Assembly: GCF_900258045.1 (NCBI RefSeq)
Contig: NZ_OGVD01000002.1
Span: 124,001 to 188,000 of the forward strand
DNA length: 64,000 nt
Direction of reading: 5' to 3'
DNA from: Sphingorhabdus sp. EL138
Lineage (GTDB): Bacteria; Pseudomonadota; Alphaproteobacteria; Sphingomonadales; Sphingomonadaceae
Shown here: in pieces, positions 54,649 to 63,892 of the stretch
How positions within the stretch are numbered: position 1 is the first letter of the stretch
Layout: every line of letters starts with the position of its first letter
Translations under genes and position numbers: made by a program
Notes under the pieces: generated by a model
What the model was told of the DNA's origin: nothing
Seen by the model: the letters and a program-made list of their open reading frames with translations, nothing else
Databases searched by the model: none

Positions 54649-55515
54649 TCAAGAAGCAGTGGTCGTTGTGCCCGATAAATCGCTCAGGAACTGACGCACC
54701 CGTTTGGCATTGGCGCCAAGGTCATGAATGCCGACCCGTGATACCGACCGCATGTCGATAATGCTGGCCTGGCCGTTTTCTGCTGCGCGAGCACGGATGA
54801 CCACGTCATCTTTGAAACGGAACAGGGAAATCGTGGCTGTCGCTTCCAAATGACCGGATGCAGGGTCGACATTGGCGACATCCCATCCACGATCTTCCGC
54901 CAAACGCTTAGCTTTTTCAATAACTTCAGCGACTGGTTGGTCGATGCGAACAGAGCGAATATCCGGATAAGCACCCTGATGCAGGGTCGCCCAGCGTTGA
55001 CGGGGGTTCATCCCGCGCATGGCGCTATCATCGGCACCCGGGATATTGTCCCAATTGTCGGCGCGTAGGGTTAAGGCGGAGAATTGTGGCGGGTCCGCCA
55101 GATCGGTGGTGATGTCATGGATCGCCGGAAGAGACGCCAATGTCATCGCATAGCTGGCCAAATAGCCGATAAATCCCAGTGAAACCAAAGTTCCAATGCC
55201 GAGCAAAGGCCAGCGCGTCTTACGATCTTTCCGGCGATCAAGAATAATCCCGACGATGGCAACAAGCAGAGCAATCAAAGCCAACAGACCGGTCCATGGC
55301 AAAATTCCCAGCCCGGCTTGCCAACCCCATAGTCCAATGCCCGATCCGAACGCCGAACCAAAGAACATGATTACGGCAGCTACCGCCAATATGAACACAA
55401 TCCAGCCTTTCGGATCGCTACGCAATTGTGCCAGCTTCCCGGTCGCGGCTCCACTGGTATCGACGGCCGGTTGATCGGTCTGTGGTTGCTGATCCTGTTG
55501 ACTATTCACGGGCAT
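54649..55515 (-). CDS. DUF1499 family membrane protein
   Basis: 288 residues. After a polar Gln/Asp-rich N-terminus (~1-30) come three to four transmembrane helices (~35-135). The DUF1499 domain (~140-285) follows: ISTDLADPP-like start (ITTDLADPPQFSAL), IRSVRIDQPVAEVIEKAKRLA, ATATISLFRFKDDVVIRARA and MRSVSRVGIHDLGANAKRVRQFL. Function is unknown. It is convergent with the PQQ dehydrogenase gene, 7 bp apart. Confidence 0.88.
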   Translation of the reverse strand: MPVNSQQDQQPQTDQPAVDTSGAATGKLAQLRSDPKGWIVFILAVAAVIMFFGSAFGSGIGLWGWQAGLGILPWTGLLALIALLVAIVGIILDRRKDRKTRWPLLGIGTLVSLGFIGYLASYAMTLASLPAIHDITTDLADPPQFSALTLRADNWDNIPGADDSAMRGMNPRQRWATLHQGAYPDIRSVRIDQPVAEVIEKAKRLAEDRGWDVANVDPASGHLEATATISLFRFKDDVVIRARAAENGQASIIDMRSVSRVGIHDLGANAKRVRQFLSDLSGTTTTAS

Positions 55516-55672
55516 AACTCCTTTGATTACGGTCTTTTAGACGCGGTAAAGCGATAGTGCAATCAACACTGCACAACCAGTTTGGTTTAGACCAATCTCT
55601 TGCTCGACAGCGGTGTTCAATAGCGTTAGAGGCGCATTTCTCTAAGTTTCTTCCGAAAATTGGACCGGTGAT

Positions 55673-56185
55673 TTGACGACTATAATGCCTCTCGCTGAAA
55701 TTGACCCCGCGCTGGTTGAGGATCTGCTCGATGCTGCTTTCGGCCAAAAACGCACGCAGCGAACCGCCTATAAAGTTCGGGAAGGCATGGATATGCTCGA
55801 TGGGCTTAGCGTCGCTGCGGTTGATATGGCGGAGAACGAACTGCTCGGCTCGCTGCAATGCTGGCCTGTTGGACTAACCGACCCGCAAGGTAAAAAGCAT
55901 CCCATGATCATGGTGGGGCCAGTAGCGGTTTATCCTGATTGCCAGCAACAGGGCGTGGGTCAGGCCCTAATGAAAGGCATGTTGAAAGAATTACAGGACA
56001 ACGAGGGCCTGCCGCTCGTGATGATCGGTGACCCTGCCTATTATGACCGCTTCTTCGGTTTCTCGCCAGAGCGGACCGGCGGCTGGACATTACCTGGTCC
56101 ATGGGAGCCGGAACGCTTGCTGGTGCGCGCACCCAAAGATGCCGTTTTGCCCGAGAAGGGCAAGCTAGGTCCCTGGACAAGCTGA
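55673..56185 (+). CDS. GNAT-family N-acetyltransferase
   Basis: 170 residues from a TTG start, chosen because the conserved N-terminus (LAEIDPALVEDLLDAAFG) leaves little room for a later start; ATG 55685 is the alternative. Motif A of GNAT is VGPVAVYPDCQQQGVGQALMKGML (Q-x-x-G-x-G CoA loop), and the end is PAYYDRFFGFSPE. It resembles YhbS-like acetyltransferases. Substrate unknown. The region between it and the DUF1499 gene (divergent) is ~157 bp. Confidence 0.85.
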   Translation: MTTIMPLAEIDPALVEDLLDAAFGQKRTQRTAYKVREGMDMLDGLSVAAVDMAENELLGSLQCWPVGLTDPQGKKHPMIMVGPVAVYPDCQQQGVGQALMKGMLKELQDNEGLPLVMIGDPAYYDRFFGFSPERTGGWTLPGPWEPERLLVRAPKDAVLPEKGKLGPWTS

Positions 56186-56239
56186 AAATTCATAGGCGTA
56201 ACGATTCTAAACGCCTTTGATTATTAGCGATACTTTACA

Positions 56240-56263
56240 CGTCCGCTTATTCCCAATAGGCAC
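56240..56263. repeat. GTCCGCTTTCG palindrome family member (weak)
   Basis: CGTCCGCTTATTCCCAATAG followed by GCAC, directly upstream of the DUF1285 start. The left arm matches the family core; the right arm is degraded (GGCAC for GCGGAC). Confidence 0.35.
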
Positions 56264-56268
56264 AGCGC

Positions 56269-56862
56269 ATGCCCTATGCACCGCCGCCTGAACTCGCCTC
56301 TCTATCGCTTAGTGACATTGCAGAGTTGGTAGAAGCGCAGAAATTGCCGCCGGTCGACCAATGGGAGCCGAAGGAAACCGGCGATAGCGAAATGCGTATT
56401 GCAGTTGATGGCACCTGGTTTCATCAAGGGTCACCGATTAATCGCCCGGCCATGGTCCGCGCCTTTTCCACCCTCTTGCGACAGGAAAAGGATGGTAGCT
56501 ACGCTTTGGTCACGCCCTACCAGAAACTCCATATTCAAATAGATGACGCGCCGTTCGTTGCAGTAGAAGTTGAAAGTCAGGGGGAAGGCGTCGACCGCAA
56601 ACTCGCCTTCCGGTTGAATACTGATCATCTGGTAATGGCTGATGAAATGCACAAACTCAGCTTTCCGAAAATTGCAGCAGCGGATAATTGTGCGTCTGCA
56701 GACGAGCAGGCGAGACCCTATTTGCATGTCCGCGGCGGGCTCGAGGCCGTACTGGCACGGCCCGTCTACTATGAGCTGGCTGAATATGCACTAGCCGACG
56801 ATCTCGACCCTTTCGGCCTGTGGAGCAATGGTGCCTTTTCCCCGATCGACAAACCAGAATGA
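56269..56862 (+). CDS. DUF1285 family protein
   Basis: 197 residues. Family pattern: IAVDGTWFHQGSPINRPAMVRAFSTLLRQEKDGSYALVTP, KLHIQIDDAPFVAVEVE, RLAFRLNTDHLV-like and LEAVLARPVYYELAEYA. Cytoplasmic, structure known from structural genomics but function unknown. First gene of an ATGA-overlapping operon with the Nudix and cca genes. Confidence 0.9.
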   Translation: MPYAPPPELASLSLSDIAELVEAQKLPPVDQWEPKETGDSEMRIAVDGTWFHQGSPINRPAMVRAFSTLLRQEKDGSYALVTPYQKLHIQIDDAPFVAVEVESQGEGVDRKLAFRLNTDHLVMADEMHKLSFPKIAAADNCASADEQARPYLHVRGGLEAVLARPVYYELAEYALADDLDPFGLWSNGAFSPIDKPE

Positions 56863-57470
56863 CCGGCATCAGCGACCTCAGAACAAAGCTTTCGCAGGCC
56901 TTGCGCAGTGGTCATGCCAATGATCTAGATTATGCATTGTCCGATGAACGCGATTTCATCAAAGATTTGAATAGCCTGCGAAGCGCTGCTGTGCTGATTG
57001 CGATTACCGATCGCCCCGATCCAGGCGTCATATTGGTCCAACGTCCTGATCATATGCGTAACCATCCGGGGCAGGTCGCCTTTCCCGGCGGTAAGATTGA
57101 TCCAGAAGACAAAGACGCGGTCCACGCAGCCCTTCGGGAAGCAGAAGAGGAAGTGCAGCTTGATCCCGCCAAGGTTGATATTATCGGGCCGACCGACCGC
57201 TATCATTCGGGCAGCGGCTATAACATCCAACCCATTATCGGGGTGATCCCACCGGATCTGCCACTCGTTCCCTGCCCGGATGAAGTGGATGATTGGTTCG
57301 AAGCGCCGCTCGACTTTGTCCTCGATCCGCGAAACCAGAACACCCATGTCGGAGAATGGCGCGGGGATCGCCGTCAATATTACCAAATTAACTGGCAAAA
57401 CCGCCGTATATGGGGAATTACCGCGGGCATATTGGTGAACTTGTCAAAGCGGTTGGATTGGCTGTCATGA
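56859..57470 (+). CDS. CoA pyrophosphatase-like Nudix hydrolase
   Basis: 203 residues from MTGISDLRTKL, its ATG overlapping the DUF1285 stop. The NuCoA signature VQRPDHMRNHPGQVAFPGG precedes the Nudix box GGKIDPEDKDAVHAALREAEEEVQL (catalytic REAEEE present; the usual Gly after it is Gln). It would hydrolyse CoA or its derivatives to 4'-phosphopantetheine and 3',5'-ADP. Its end overlaps the cca start (ATGA). Confidence 0.92.
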   Translation: MTGISDLRTKLSQALRSGHANDLDYALSDERDFIKDLNSLRSAAVLIAITDRPDPGVILVQRPDHMRNHPGQVAFPGGKIDPEDKDAVHAALREAEEEVQLDPAKVDIIGPTDRYHSGSGYNIQPIIGVIPPDLPLVPCPDEVDDWFEAPLDFVLDPRNQNTHVGEWRGDRRQYYQINWQNRRIWGITAGILVNLSKRLDWLS

Positions 57471-58666
57471 AGTTACCGGAAACCCCTTGGCATCAACGTC
57501 AGTCGCTCAAAGACCTGATTGCGGTGTTGGATGGTCATCAAGGTGCCACGCGCTATGTCGGTGGTGCGGTGCGGGACACATTGCTGTCGATCCCGGCAAA
57601 GGACATTGATCTTGCAACGACATTAAGACCCGATGCCGTAATCGCCCGGCTGAAAGACGCGGACATCACTGCTGTCCCTACCGGTATCGAACATGGTACT
57701 GTCACGGCCGTCACCGAAGACGGCCCGGTTGAAATTACCACTTTGCGCTGCGATGTATCGACCGACGGACGTAGAGCGACAGTCGCATTTAGTGATGACT
57801 GGAAAGAGGATGCCGCGCGCCGGGATTTTACTATAAATGCGCTGTTTGCCGATCCGGAAACACTGGAAGTTTATGACTATTTCGGCGGGCTCGCCGACCT
57901 CGAAAAGCGCCATATCCGCTTCATCGGCTCGGCTGAGCAAAGGATCGCTGAAGACCATCTTCGTATCATGCGTTATTTCCGCTTTCTCGCCCGGTTCGGC
58001 CAACATGATGTCGACAAGGAGACGTTTGACGCGTGCCGTAAAGCCGCGCGGGAATTGTCGAAACTATCGCGCGAGCGCGTTGCAGACGAGTTGATGAAAT
58101 TGCTCGGTGCGGTCGACCCCGTCTATGCTGTACAGGAAATGATCGAGGCGGATGTTTTTGCCAATATTGTTGACGAAATCGATCCCGGAGCAGGGCCCTT
58201 GCTGGCCGTGCTCATTCTGCGCGAGGAAGCTTATGATATCCCGCCGGACCCAGTGCGGCGTTTGGTCGCCTTGCTTCCCAAAGATGCCGACAAGACAGCG
58301 GAAATTGTCACTAGCCTTCGATTTTCAAAGAAATTGCGCCGCGCTGTGGCCGATCGGTTGAGAACCTTGAAACCGGCAGTTTCAAATATCCCGGCTATCG
58401 CCTACCATTATGGTAAGGATGCGGCGCGAGACATAGCGCTTTTGTTCGTTGCAGATGGTGATCTCGATACCAGCCTTGCGAAGCTGAAAAAATGGTCAAA
58501 ACCGGTCTTCCCGATTACCGGTGGTGATTTGATCGCTATGGGTCTCAAGCCCGGGCCGATTGTGGCCGAGAGCCTGAGGGCTGTCGAGACCGCATGGATT
58601 GAAGAACAATTTCCCGATGAAAACCGGGTGCGCACACTTGCCAGAGATATTGTCAAAGGCCGCTAG
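57467..58666 (+). CDS. cca: CCA-adding tRNA nucleotidyltransferase
   Basis: 399 residues from MKLPETPWHQRQ, overlapping the Nudix stop. Class II polymerase-beta-type head: RYVGGAVRDTLL, metal-binding Asp pair in AKDIDLATT, ARRDFTINALFADPETLEVYDYFGG, and IRFIGSAEQRIAEDHLRIMRYFRF. It builds or repairs the 3' CCA end of tRNAs. No HD domain is visible. The Nudix-cca pairing is common in Alphaproteobacteria. Confidence 0.95.
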   Translation: MKLPETPWHQRQSLKDLIAVLDGHQGATRYVGGAVRDTLLSIPAKDIDLATTLRPDAVIARLKDADITAVPTGIEHGTVTAVTEDGPVEITTLRCDVSTDGRRATVAFSDDWKEDAARRDFTINALFADPETLEVYDYFGGLADLEKRHIRFIGSAEQRIAEDHLRIMRYFRFLARFGQHDVDKETFDACRKAARELSKLSRERVADELMKLLGAVDPVYAVQEMIEADVFANIVDEIDPGAGPLLAVLILREEAYDIPPDPVRRLVALLPKDADKTAEIVTSLRFSKKLRRAVADRLRTLKPAVSNIPAIAYHYGKDAARDIALLFVADGDLDTSLAKLKKWSKPVFPITGGDLIAMGLKPGPIVAESLRAVETAWIEEQFPDENRVRTLARDIVKGR

Positions 58667-58696
58667 CCCCAACGCCGATTGCAAAAGGATAGAAAT

Positions 58697-59530
58697 ATGA
58701 AAATCGACAAAGACATGGTTAGTTTTATCACGGGTGGAGCGGCCGGCATTGGCCTTGCCATTGCGCATGCGTTTGCCGCCCGGGGCGTCAAGATCATGTT
58801 AGCGGATATTGATGAGGAGAAGCTCAATCAGGCGGCTGCTGAGCTCAGCGCGAACGGCGCTGATGTTGATACGGTCCTGTGCGATGTCGCGGATGAGGCG
58901 CAGGTTCGTGCGGCTGCTCAGGCGACAGTTGATCGGTTTGGCAAAGTCCATATCGTGGTCAACAACGCCGGCGTTGCCTTGGGTGGTGCTCCCGGCGAAA
59001 TCGATATGAAAGACTGGCGCTGGATTGTGGACATCAACCTGATCGGTGTTGCGCATGGTGTGGAAATTTTCACACCACTGATCCAAAGTCATGGCGAGGG
59101 CGGTTATTTCATCAACACGGCATCCATGGCGGGTCATGGAGCGGCCCCGGGAATGGCACCCTATAACGCCACCAAATTTGCTGTTGTCGGCTATTCGGAA
59201 GCATTGAAGCAGGAGTTGGCTCCCAGCAATATCGGCGTCAGCATCCTGTGTCCGGCATGGGTCAAAACCAATATTCACCGCAGCGCCTTTGACAAGCCCA
59301 CTGGTGGAGGTGACGAGAGTGATCCGCAATTCCAGGCCATGGCCGCAGTGATTGATGGCGGGCTGAATCCCGCCGATGTCGCGGAATGGACCGCGCAATG
59401 TGTCGAAGCTGATCGCCTGTATATATTCACACACCCTGAATTTGCTGGAGCGATTGACCAGCGTTATGCCATGGTCAAGGCCGACTATGACGCTTGCTCA
59501 GAATTTCCGGCGTTTCAAAAGAAAGCGTAG
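58697..59530 (+). CDS. SDR-family oxidoreductase
   Basis: 277 residues from ATG 58697 (AAAAGGATAG upstream); a TTG six codons before is possible. Classical SDR: ITGGAAGIGLAIAHAF cofactor loop, ADIDEEK after beta-2 (NAD-preferring Asp), VNNAGVALGG, catalytic Ser in NTASMAGHG and YNATKF. The substrate is unknown. The 31 bp gap to cca suggests readthrough; the lumazine-binding-like gene follows 41 bp later. Confidence 0.92.
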   Translation: MKIDKDMVSFITGGAAGIGLAIAHAFAARGVKIMLADIDEEKLNQAAAELSANGADVDTVLCDVADEAQVRAAAQATVDRFGKVHIVVNNAGVALGGAPGEIDMKDWRWIVDINLIGVAHGVEIFTPLIQSHGEGGYFINTASMAGHGAAPGMAPYNATKFAVVGYSEALKQELAPSNIGVSILCPAWVKTNIHRSAFDKPTGGGDESDPQFQAMAAVIDGGLNPADVAEWTAQCVEADRLYIFTHPEFAGAIDQRYAMVKADYDACSEFPAFQKKA

Positions 59531-59571
59531 ATATGAGACCGTGAACGCGGTTTCAGAAGGAAGGTCAGATC

Positions 59572-59997
59572 ATGGACGTCATCCCGATTATCGCCGCAGC
59601 TACAGCTGCAAGTCAGCCGAACGTGGCAGATGTGGCAACGCTCGCTGCTATCGAGGCGACCTGTCACGACTATGTTGACGGCCAACTACAAGGAGATCCC
59701 GAGCGCGTGGCACGCTCACTGCACCCCGATCTCGCCAAGCGCGCTGTGATTGGGAAGCAGCCCTATGAAAGCTTTGGGTTGAGGCGGATGACCAAAGAGG
59801 AACTGGTTTCTCTGACCAAGCGCGGCGCTCTTAAAACACCCATCGAAAAATGGAACCGCACCTGCAAAATTCTCGATGTGACGGGCAATGCCGCTTCGGT
59901 TCGTCTCGAAACACCTTGGTTTGTCGACTATTTTCATATGGGTAATTTCGATGGGAAATGGCTGATAGTGAATGCTTTGTGGTATATGAAAAAATAG
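59572..59997 (+). CDS. Putative lumazine-binding (NTF2-like) protein
   Basis: 141 residues. DVATLAAIEATCHDYVDGQLQGDPERVARSLHPDLAKRAV and the closing VDYFHMGNFDGKWLIVNALWYMKK match the Lumazine_bd_2 branch of the NTF2-like fold. Despite the family name, lumazine binding is not established for most members. Probably co-transcribed with the SDR gene. A hairpin at 60065-60110 follows. Confidence 0.82.
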   Translation: MDVIPIIAAATAASQPNVADVATLAAIEATCHDYVDGQLQGDPERVARSLHPDLAKRAVIGKQPYESFGLRRMTKEELVSLTKRGALKTPIEKWNRTCKILDVTGNAASVRLETPWFVDYFHMGNFDGKWLIVNALWYMKK

Positions 59998-60064
59998 CTG
60001 AAGTGGCACAGTCTTGTAGTCGTTTGATCGCGGACCATGAAGGCCGCAGATCCAAACAGCAGTT

Positions 60065-60110
60065 GAACCCCATCTTCTAAATGCCGGCAAATGCGGGAAA
60101 GACGGGGTTC
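60065..60110. terminator. Hairpin between convergent NTF2-like and betA genes
   Basis: GAACCCC-a-TCTT (60065-60076) pairs with AAGA-c-GGGGTTC (60099-60110): an 11-bp stem with one mismatch in the gap between converging genes. A T-run is missing. Confidence 0.5.
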
Positions 60111-60152
60111 TGGTTGGTAGCTCGGTCCGAATTCCAAGCGTGAGCGTCGATA

Positions 60153-61850
60153 CTAAGTGTTACCAGGTGGGTTCTGTCGTTGTCTGGTCTGCCAGTTTTC
60201 GTCGATCCAGCTCGGCGCCGACGATGGTGGGAGCAGCGGCTGTCTGAGGATAATATCTGAAGCCCTTTCGGCCACCATGATGGTCGGGGCATTGATATTT
60301 CCGTTGGTGACGGTCGGGAAAACGGATGCATCAACAACGCGCAGGCTGTCCAAGCCTATGACCCTGCAGTCGGTATCTACAACTGCCAAGGGATCATCCG
60401 GTGATCCCATTTTGCAGGTTCCACACGGGTGATAAGCACTCTCCACATTGTCTTTCACCCATGCATCTATTTGCTCGTCCGAATCTATGTCTGTGCCGGG
60501 CTGTAGCTCATCTCCGCGATAGGCATCCATGGCCGGTTGCGAGATGATTTCCCGGGTGAGGCGGATGCACTGGCGCCAGACCGACACGTCATCGGGATGC
60601 TGCATATAATTATAGAGGATGCTCGGCGCTTCTGATGGGTCGGCGGACTTTATCCGCACGCGGCCTCTGCTCTTCGGCTTGTTGGGGCCGACATGAACCT
60701 GGAATCCATGTCCTTTCAAGGACGGCGTGCCATCATATCGCATGGCGGCTGGCAGGAAATGATATTGGATGTCCGGTGATTTTCGCCCGGCGTCGGATCG
60801 GATGAACGCACAGGATTCAAAATGATTTGTTGCGCCGAGACCGGATTTGAACAGAACCCACTGGATGCCGATCATCAACTTGCTGAACCAACCCAGCTTA
60901 TTGTTGAGGCTGACCGGCTCTTTGCAATGAAACTGGAAATAGACCTCCAGATGGTCCTGCAGATTTTCGCCCACGCCGGGCAGGTCGTGCACCTGCTTCA
61001 CCCCGGCATCTTGAAGCACCGATTTGGCGCCGATACCAGAACGCTGGAGCAATGCTGGCGAAGCGATAGAGCCTGCGGCGAGTATGATCTCTTTCGCGGC
61101 AAAGACGGTCGTTGTGACGCCGCTGCGTTCCAGCGCCACACCGGCGGCGTGCTTGCCTTCCATGATCAGGCGATCGACGAGCGCGCCTGTCCAGACCGTC
61201 AGATTGGGTCTTTTCTTCACAGGGTCCAGATAAGCGCGCGCGGTAGATTCCCGGATGCCGCCCCGCACCGTCATATGCATCGCGCCAAAACCCTCTTGCC
61301 GGTAGCCATTATAGTCTTCGGTTTTTGGGTATCCGGCTTGAACACCAGCATCGATAAAACTCTGGTATAGCGGATTGCCGGACATATTGTTGCCACCGCC
61401 GACGCCCAACGGCCCGCTGCCGCCGCGATAGTCGTCAGCGCCACCTTGCCAGGTTTCGGAACGCTGGAAATAGGGCAGACAATCGGCATAGCCCCATCCC
61501 TTGGCACCCGATTGTTCCCATTCGTCAAAATCGCAGCTGTGTCCGCGGACATATACCATGCCGTTGATAGACGATGTCCCGCCCAACCCCTTGCCGCGCG
61601 GACAACTTATCTGCCTGCCATCCAGTGCTGGTTCGGGGTCGCTATGATAGCCCCAGTTATAGGTTTTGGACGCCATCGGATAGGACAGGGCGGTCGGCAT
61701 CTGGACCAGGATATTCTTGTCGCTTCCGCCAGCCTCTAGCAGCAGCACCCTGTTTCTGCTGTCGGCGGTCAAACGGTTCGCCAGAACGCAGCCTGCCGAA
61801 CCGGCGCCGATGATGATATAGTCCCAGTCAGCCTGTTTATTGTTGGACAT
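60153..61850 (-). CDS. betA: Choline dehydrogenase (GMC oxidoreductase)
   Basis: 565 residues. FAD-binding [21 protein letters not shown] signature [20 protein letters not shown], catalytic His in [15 protein letters not shown] and the ending [20 protein letters not shown]. It oxidises choline to betaine aldehyde (and possibly on to glycine betaine) at the inner membrane. GMC enzymes act on many alcohols; the choline call is supported by the overlapping BCCT-like transporter gene. No betB or betI is in the window. Confidence 0.9.
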   Translation of the reverse strand: MSNNKQADWDYIIIGAGSAGCVLANRLTADSRNRVLLLEAGGSDKNILVQMPTALSYPMASKTYNWGYHSDPEPALDGRQISCPRGKGLGGTSSINGMVYVRGHSCDFDEWEQSGAKGWGYADCLPYFQRSETWQGGADDYRGGSGPLGVGGGNNMSGNPLYQSFIDAGVQAGYPKTEDYNGYRQEGFGAMHMTVRGGIRESTARAYLDPVKKRPNLTVWTGALVDRLIMEGKHAAGVALERSGVTTTVFAAKEIILAAGSIASPALLQRSGIGAKSVLQDAGVKQVHDLPGVGENLQDHLEVYFQFHCKEPVSLNNKLGWFSKLMIGIQWVLFKSGLGATNHFESCAFIRSDAGRKSPDIQYHFLPAAMRYDGTPSLKGHGFQVHVGPNKPKSRGRVRIKSADPSEAPSILYNYMQHPDDVSVWRQCIRLTREIISQPAMDAYRGDELQPGTDIDSDEQIDAWVKDNVESAYHPCGTCKMGSPDDPLAVVDTDCRVIGLDSLRVVDASVFPTVTNGNINAPTIMVAERASDIILRQPLLPPSSAPSWIDENWQTRQRQNPPGNT

Positions 61851-63057
61851 GAATCGGTTGCCCCGTTTGCGATAATTTTTGCAGCACTTCTCGGCGCCGG
61901 TAGATCAGAAAGTAGATACAGCCGTAAAGGGCAATCACCACCATGCCGATCCATTCGATTTTCAGCGGTGTAAACTGGTAAAGCATGATCAGCCCGAAAA
62001 GCAGCCCCCAATGACCCACAATATAGAGCGGCATGCCCAGACGCGTGACGGTCAGGTTGAGGTTTTCCGAATAAAGCCGGGTCAGGGAATCCAGTGAATT
62101 CAACACGAAAATAATGCCGACAACGACCATCGAAATTTGAAGATATTCTGCCAGGACAATCTCTTCGGTATGATAGTGGAACAGAACCGAGAACCAGATG
62201 GCAATGGGAATGGACGGCAAGATCAAAAGTGCCAACAATAGCTGCAGCGGCCTAATCCCGCCGAGGAACCGTGCGACAAATTGCCCGATCATGATGCTCC
62301 AGGCAAACCACCAGAACAGGTAGAATGCGTGATAGTCGGTAAGCGGGCTTACAAATTTGTCGATATTGATGAAATAGCCACCAAGGTTTTGGCCGCTCGC
62401 AAGAAGATCGTCGGCCCCCATTCCATTCGCCGCCATGAGGCCGAGGATCAACAGCGCGAATAGCGCGAAAGACCCATAGCTCAGCCATTTGACATACCGG
62501 ATATCGGTGCTGGATAACACTGCGCCGAGCACCACTGCTGCAACCAAAGAGTAGCGCGCAACCGGCGAAATATCAGCGATATAATCAGGCAGGTAACTCA
62601 GGAAAAGAAACCCCGTAAAGGCGCAGGTTGCGACGATGACAATATTGTTGGCCAGCGCCACCCACCACAGTTCAAACAGTTTGAGACGTGGCTCGATTAC
62701 GCAGAAATAGAAGGTTGTGAGAAAATAAAATCCCCAGACCAGAAATGCCCAGAATCCGAATTCGATCGCCAGCGGATTGGTAAAACCGTAGGGTGTTTCG
62801 GTTGCATAAACTGGAAACTCGGTAAGCGGAAACATGATCAATCCGACGTCCAGACCTGACGTAAACAGGATCGCGGTAAAGGCCAGCAGATTGCTCGGTT
62901 CCGTGCCGTAAAGTTGGATATTCCGGTAACGCAGCGCCAGAAAAGCCGATGTTGCCAGCGTAATAAGGATAGCGGTGGTCAAGATGATATGGGCGATGGG
63001 CAACAATGCTTCCTGACGAGGGCGTAAGCGCGAAGGCTTAAAGCGGGATTCCCACAA
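61837..63057 (-). CDS. Short BCCT-type choline/betaine transporter
   Basis: 406 residues with about 11 helices. BCCT features: [25 protein letters not shown] (like the family's GIGLxFWxxAEP segment) and [23 protein letters not shown] (like the aromatic signature WTxFYWAWW). It is ~100 residues shorter than usual, lacking the N-terminal part, and the DNA upstream shows no extension of the frame. Its 3' end overlaps betA by 14 bp, so uptake and oxidation are coupled. Confidence 0.75.
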   Translation of the reverse strand: MWESRFKPSRLRPRQEALLPIAHIILTTAILITLATSAFLALRYRNIQLYGTEPSNLLAFTAILFTSGLDVGLIMFPLTEFPVYATETPYGFTNPLAIEFGFWAFLVWGFYFLTTFYFCVIEPRLKLFELWWVALANNIVIVATCAFTGFLFLSYLPDYIADISPVARYSLVAAVVLGAVLSSTDIRYVKWLSYGSFALFALLILGLMAANGMGADDLLASGQNLGGYFINIDKFVSPLTDYHAFYLFWWFAWSIMIGQFVARFLGGIRPLQLLLALLILPSIPIAIWFSVLFHYHTEEIVLAEYLQISMVVVGIIFVLNSLDSLTRLYSENLNLTVTRLGMPLYIVGHWGLLFGLIMLYQFTPLKIEWIGMVVIALYGCIYFLIYRRREVLQKLSQTGQPIHVQQ

Positions 63058-63205
63058 AGTCGAACATTGAATATATATTGGCGGTCTTTTTGCAGGATCA
63101 GAAAAACTGCCCCCAAGTCATCACTAGCTTTTTTGCAACTTGCTCGCCAAACCATTGTAGCGCATCGATATTTTCAGATGGGGTCGGTTGGGTGACGAAT
63201 GATCT

Positions 63206-63892
63206 ATGGATTTTGACTTTAACACAGCGCTGCTAATTCACTTTGGCGCACTTTTTTACATCATTGCTTTTCTCATCCGGGACGAACTGAAGCTTCGTCT
63301 TATGGTGCTAGCGGGCTCGGCATTTTATCTGCTCTATTATTATTTATTCCCGGAAATTCCGTTGTGGGATGCCATCGTCACAACTTGCATATTGGTTGCC
63401 GCAAATTTGATCATTCTTTTCCGCATATTGATGGAACGCACCGTTTTTGCGCTTAAATCGGAAGAGAAAGAGTTGTTCGAGGCCTTTGACGGTTTCAGTC
63501 CCGGCCAATTTCGCCAGCTGCTCAAAATCGCGCATTGGGAGACGGCTGGATCACCTGCCATTCTGGCCGCTGCAAACGAGCCCTTGTCGGAGCTATATTT
63601 TATATTCGACGGGACCGTGGTGATCAAAAAGGGTGACAATGAATTTCAACTCACCCCGGGTAATTTTATCGGAGAAATAGCCTTTGTACTAGGCCGTCTA
63701 CCAACGGCTGACGTTACTGCAGAACCGGGGGCACGTCTGATAAAGTGGGATGCATCTCAAATCATGCGGTTGATGGAAAAATCACCCGCTTTCCAAAACG
63801 CTATCATGGCGCTGCTCAGTCGTGATTTGGCTGAAAAACTCGCAAAGAGTGTTAAAGTGGAAGGTCAGATGGACGACATACCCACAATTTAA
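63206..63892 (+). CDS. Popeye-like membrane protein with cyclic-nucleotide-binding domain
   Basis: 228 residues. Three transmembrane helices (~8-75: LLIHFGALFYIIAFLI, LMVLAGSAFYLLYYYLF, AIVTTCILVAANLIILF) precede a cytoplasmic CNB-like domain (~95-210: FSPGQFRQLLKIAHWE, ELYFIFDGTVVIKKGDNEFQL, NFIGEIAFVLGRLPTADV). This layout is that of Popeye-domain (POPDC) proteins, which bind cAMP in animals. The usual CNB Arg is not clearly in place. Start ATG 63206 follows GGGTCGGTTGGGTG. Monocistronic. Confidence 0.8.
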   Translation: MDFDFNTALLIHFGALFYIIAFLIRDELKLRLMVLAGSAFYLLYYYLFPEIPLWDAIVTTCILVAANLIILFRILMERTVFALKSEEKELFEAFDGFSPGQFRQLLKIAHWETAGSPAILAAANEPLSELYFIFDGTVVIKKGDNEFQLTPGNFIGEIAFVLGRLPTADVTAEPGARLIKWDASQIMRLMEKSPAFQNAIMALLSRDLAEKLAKSVKVEGQMDDIPTI

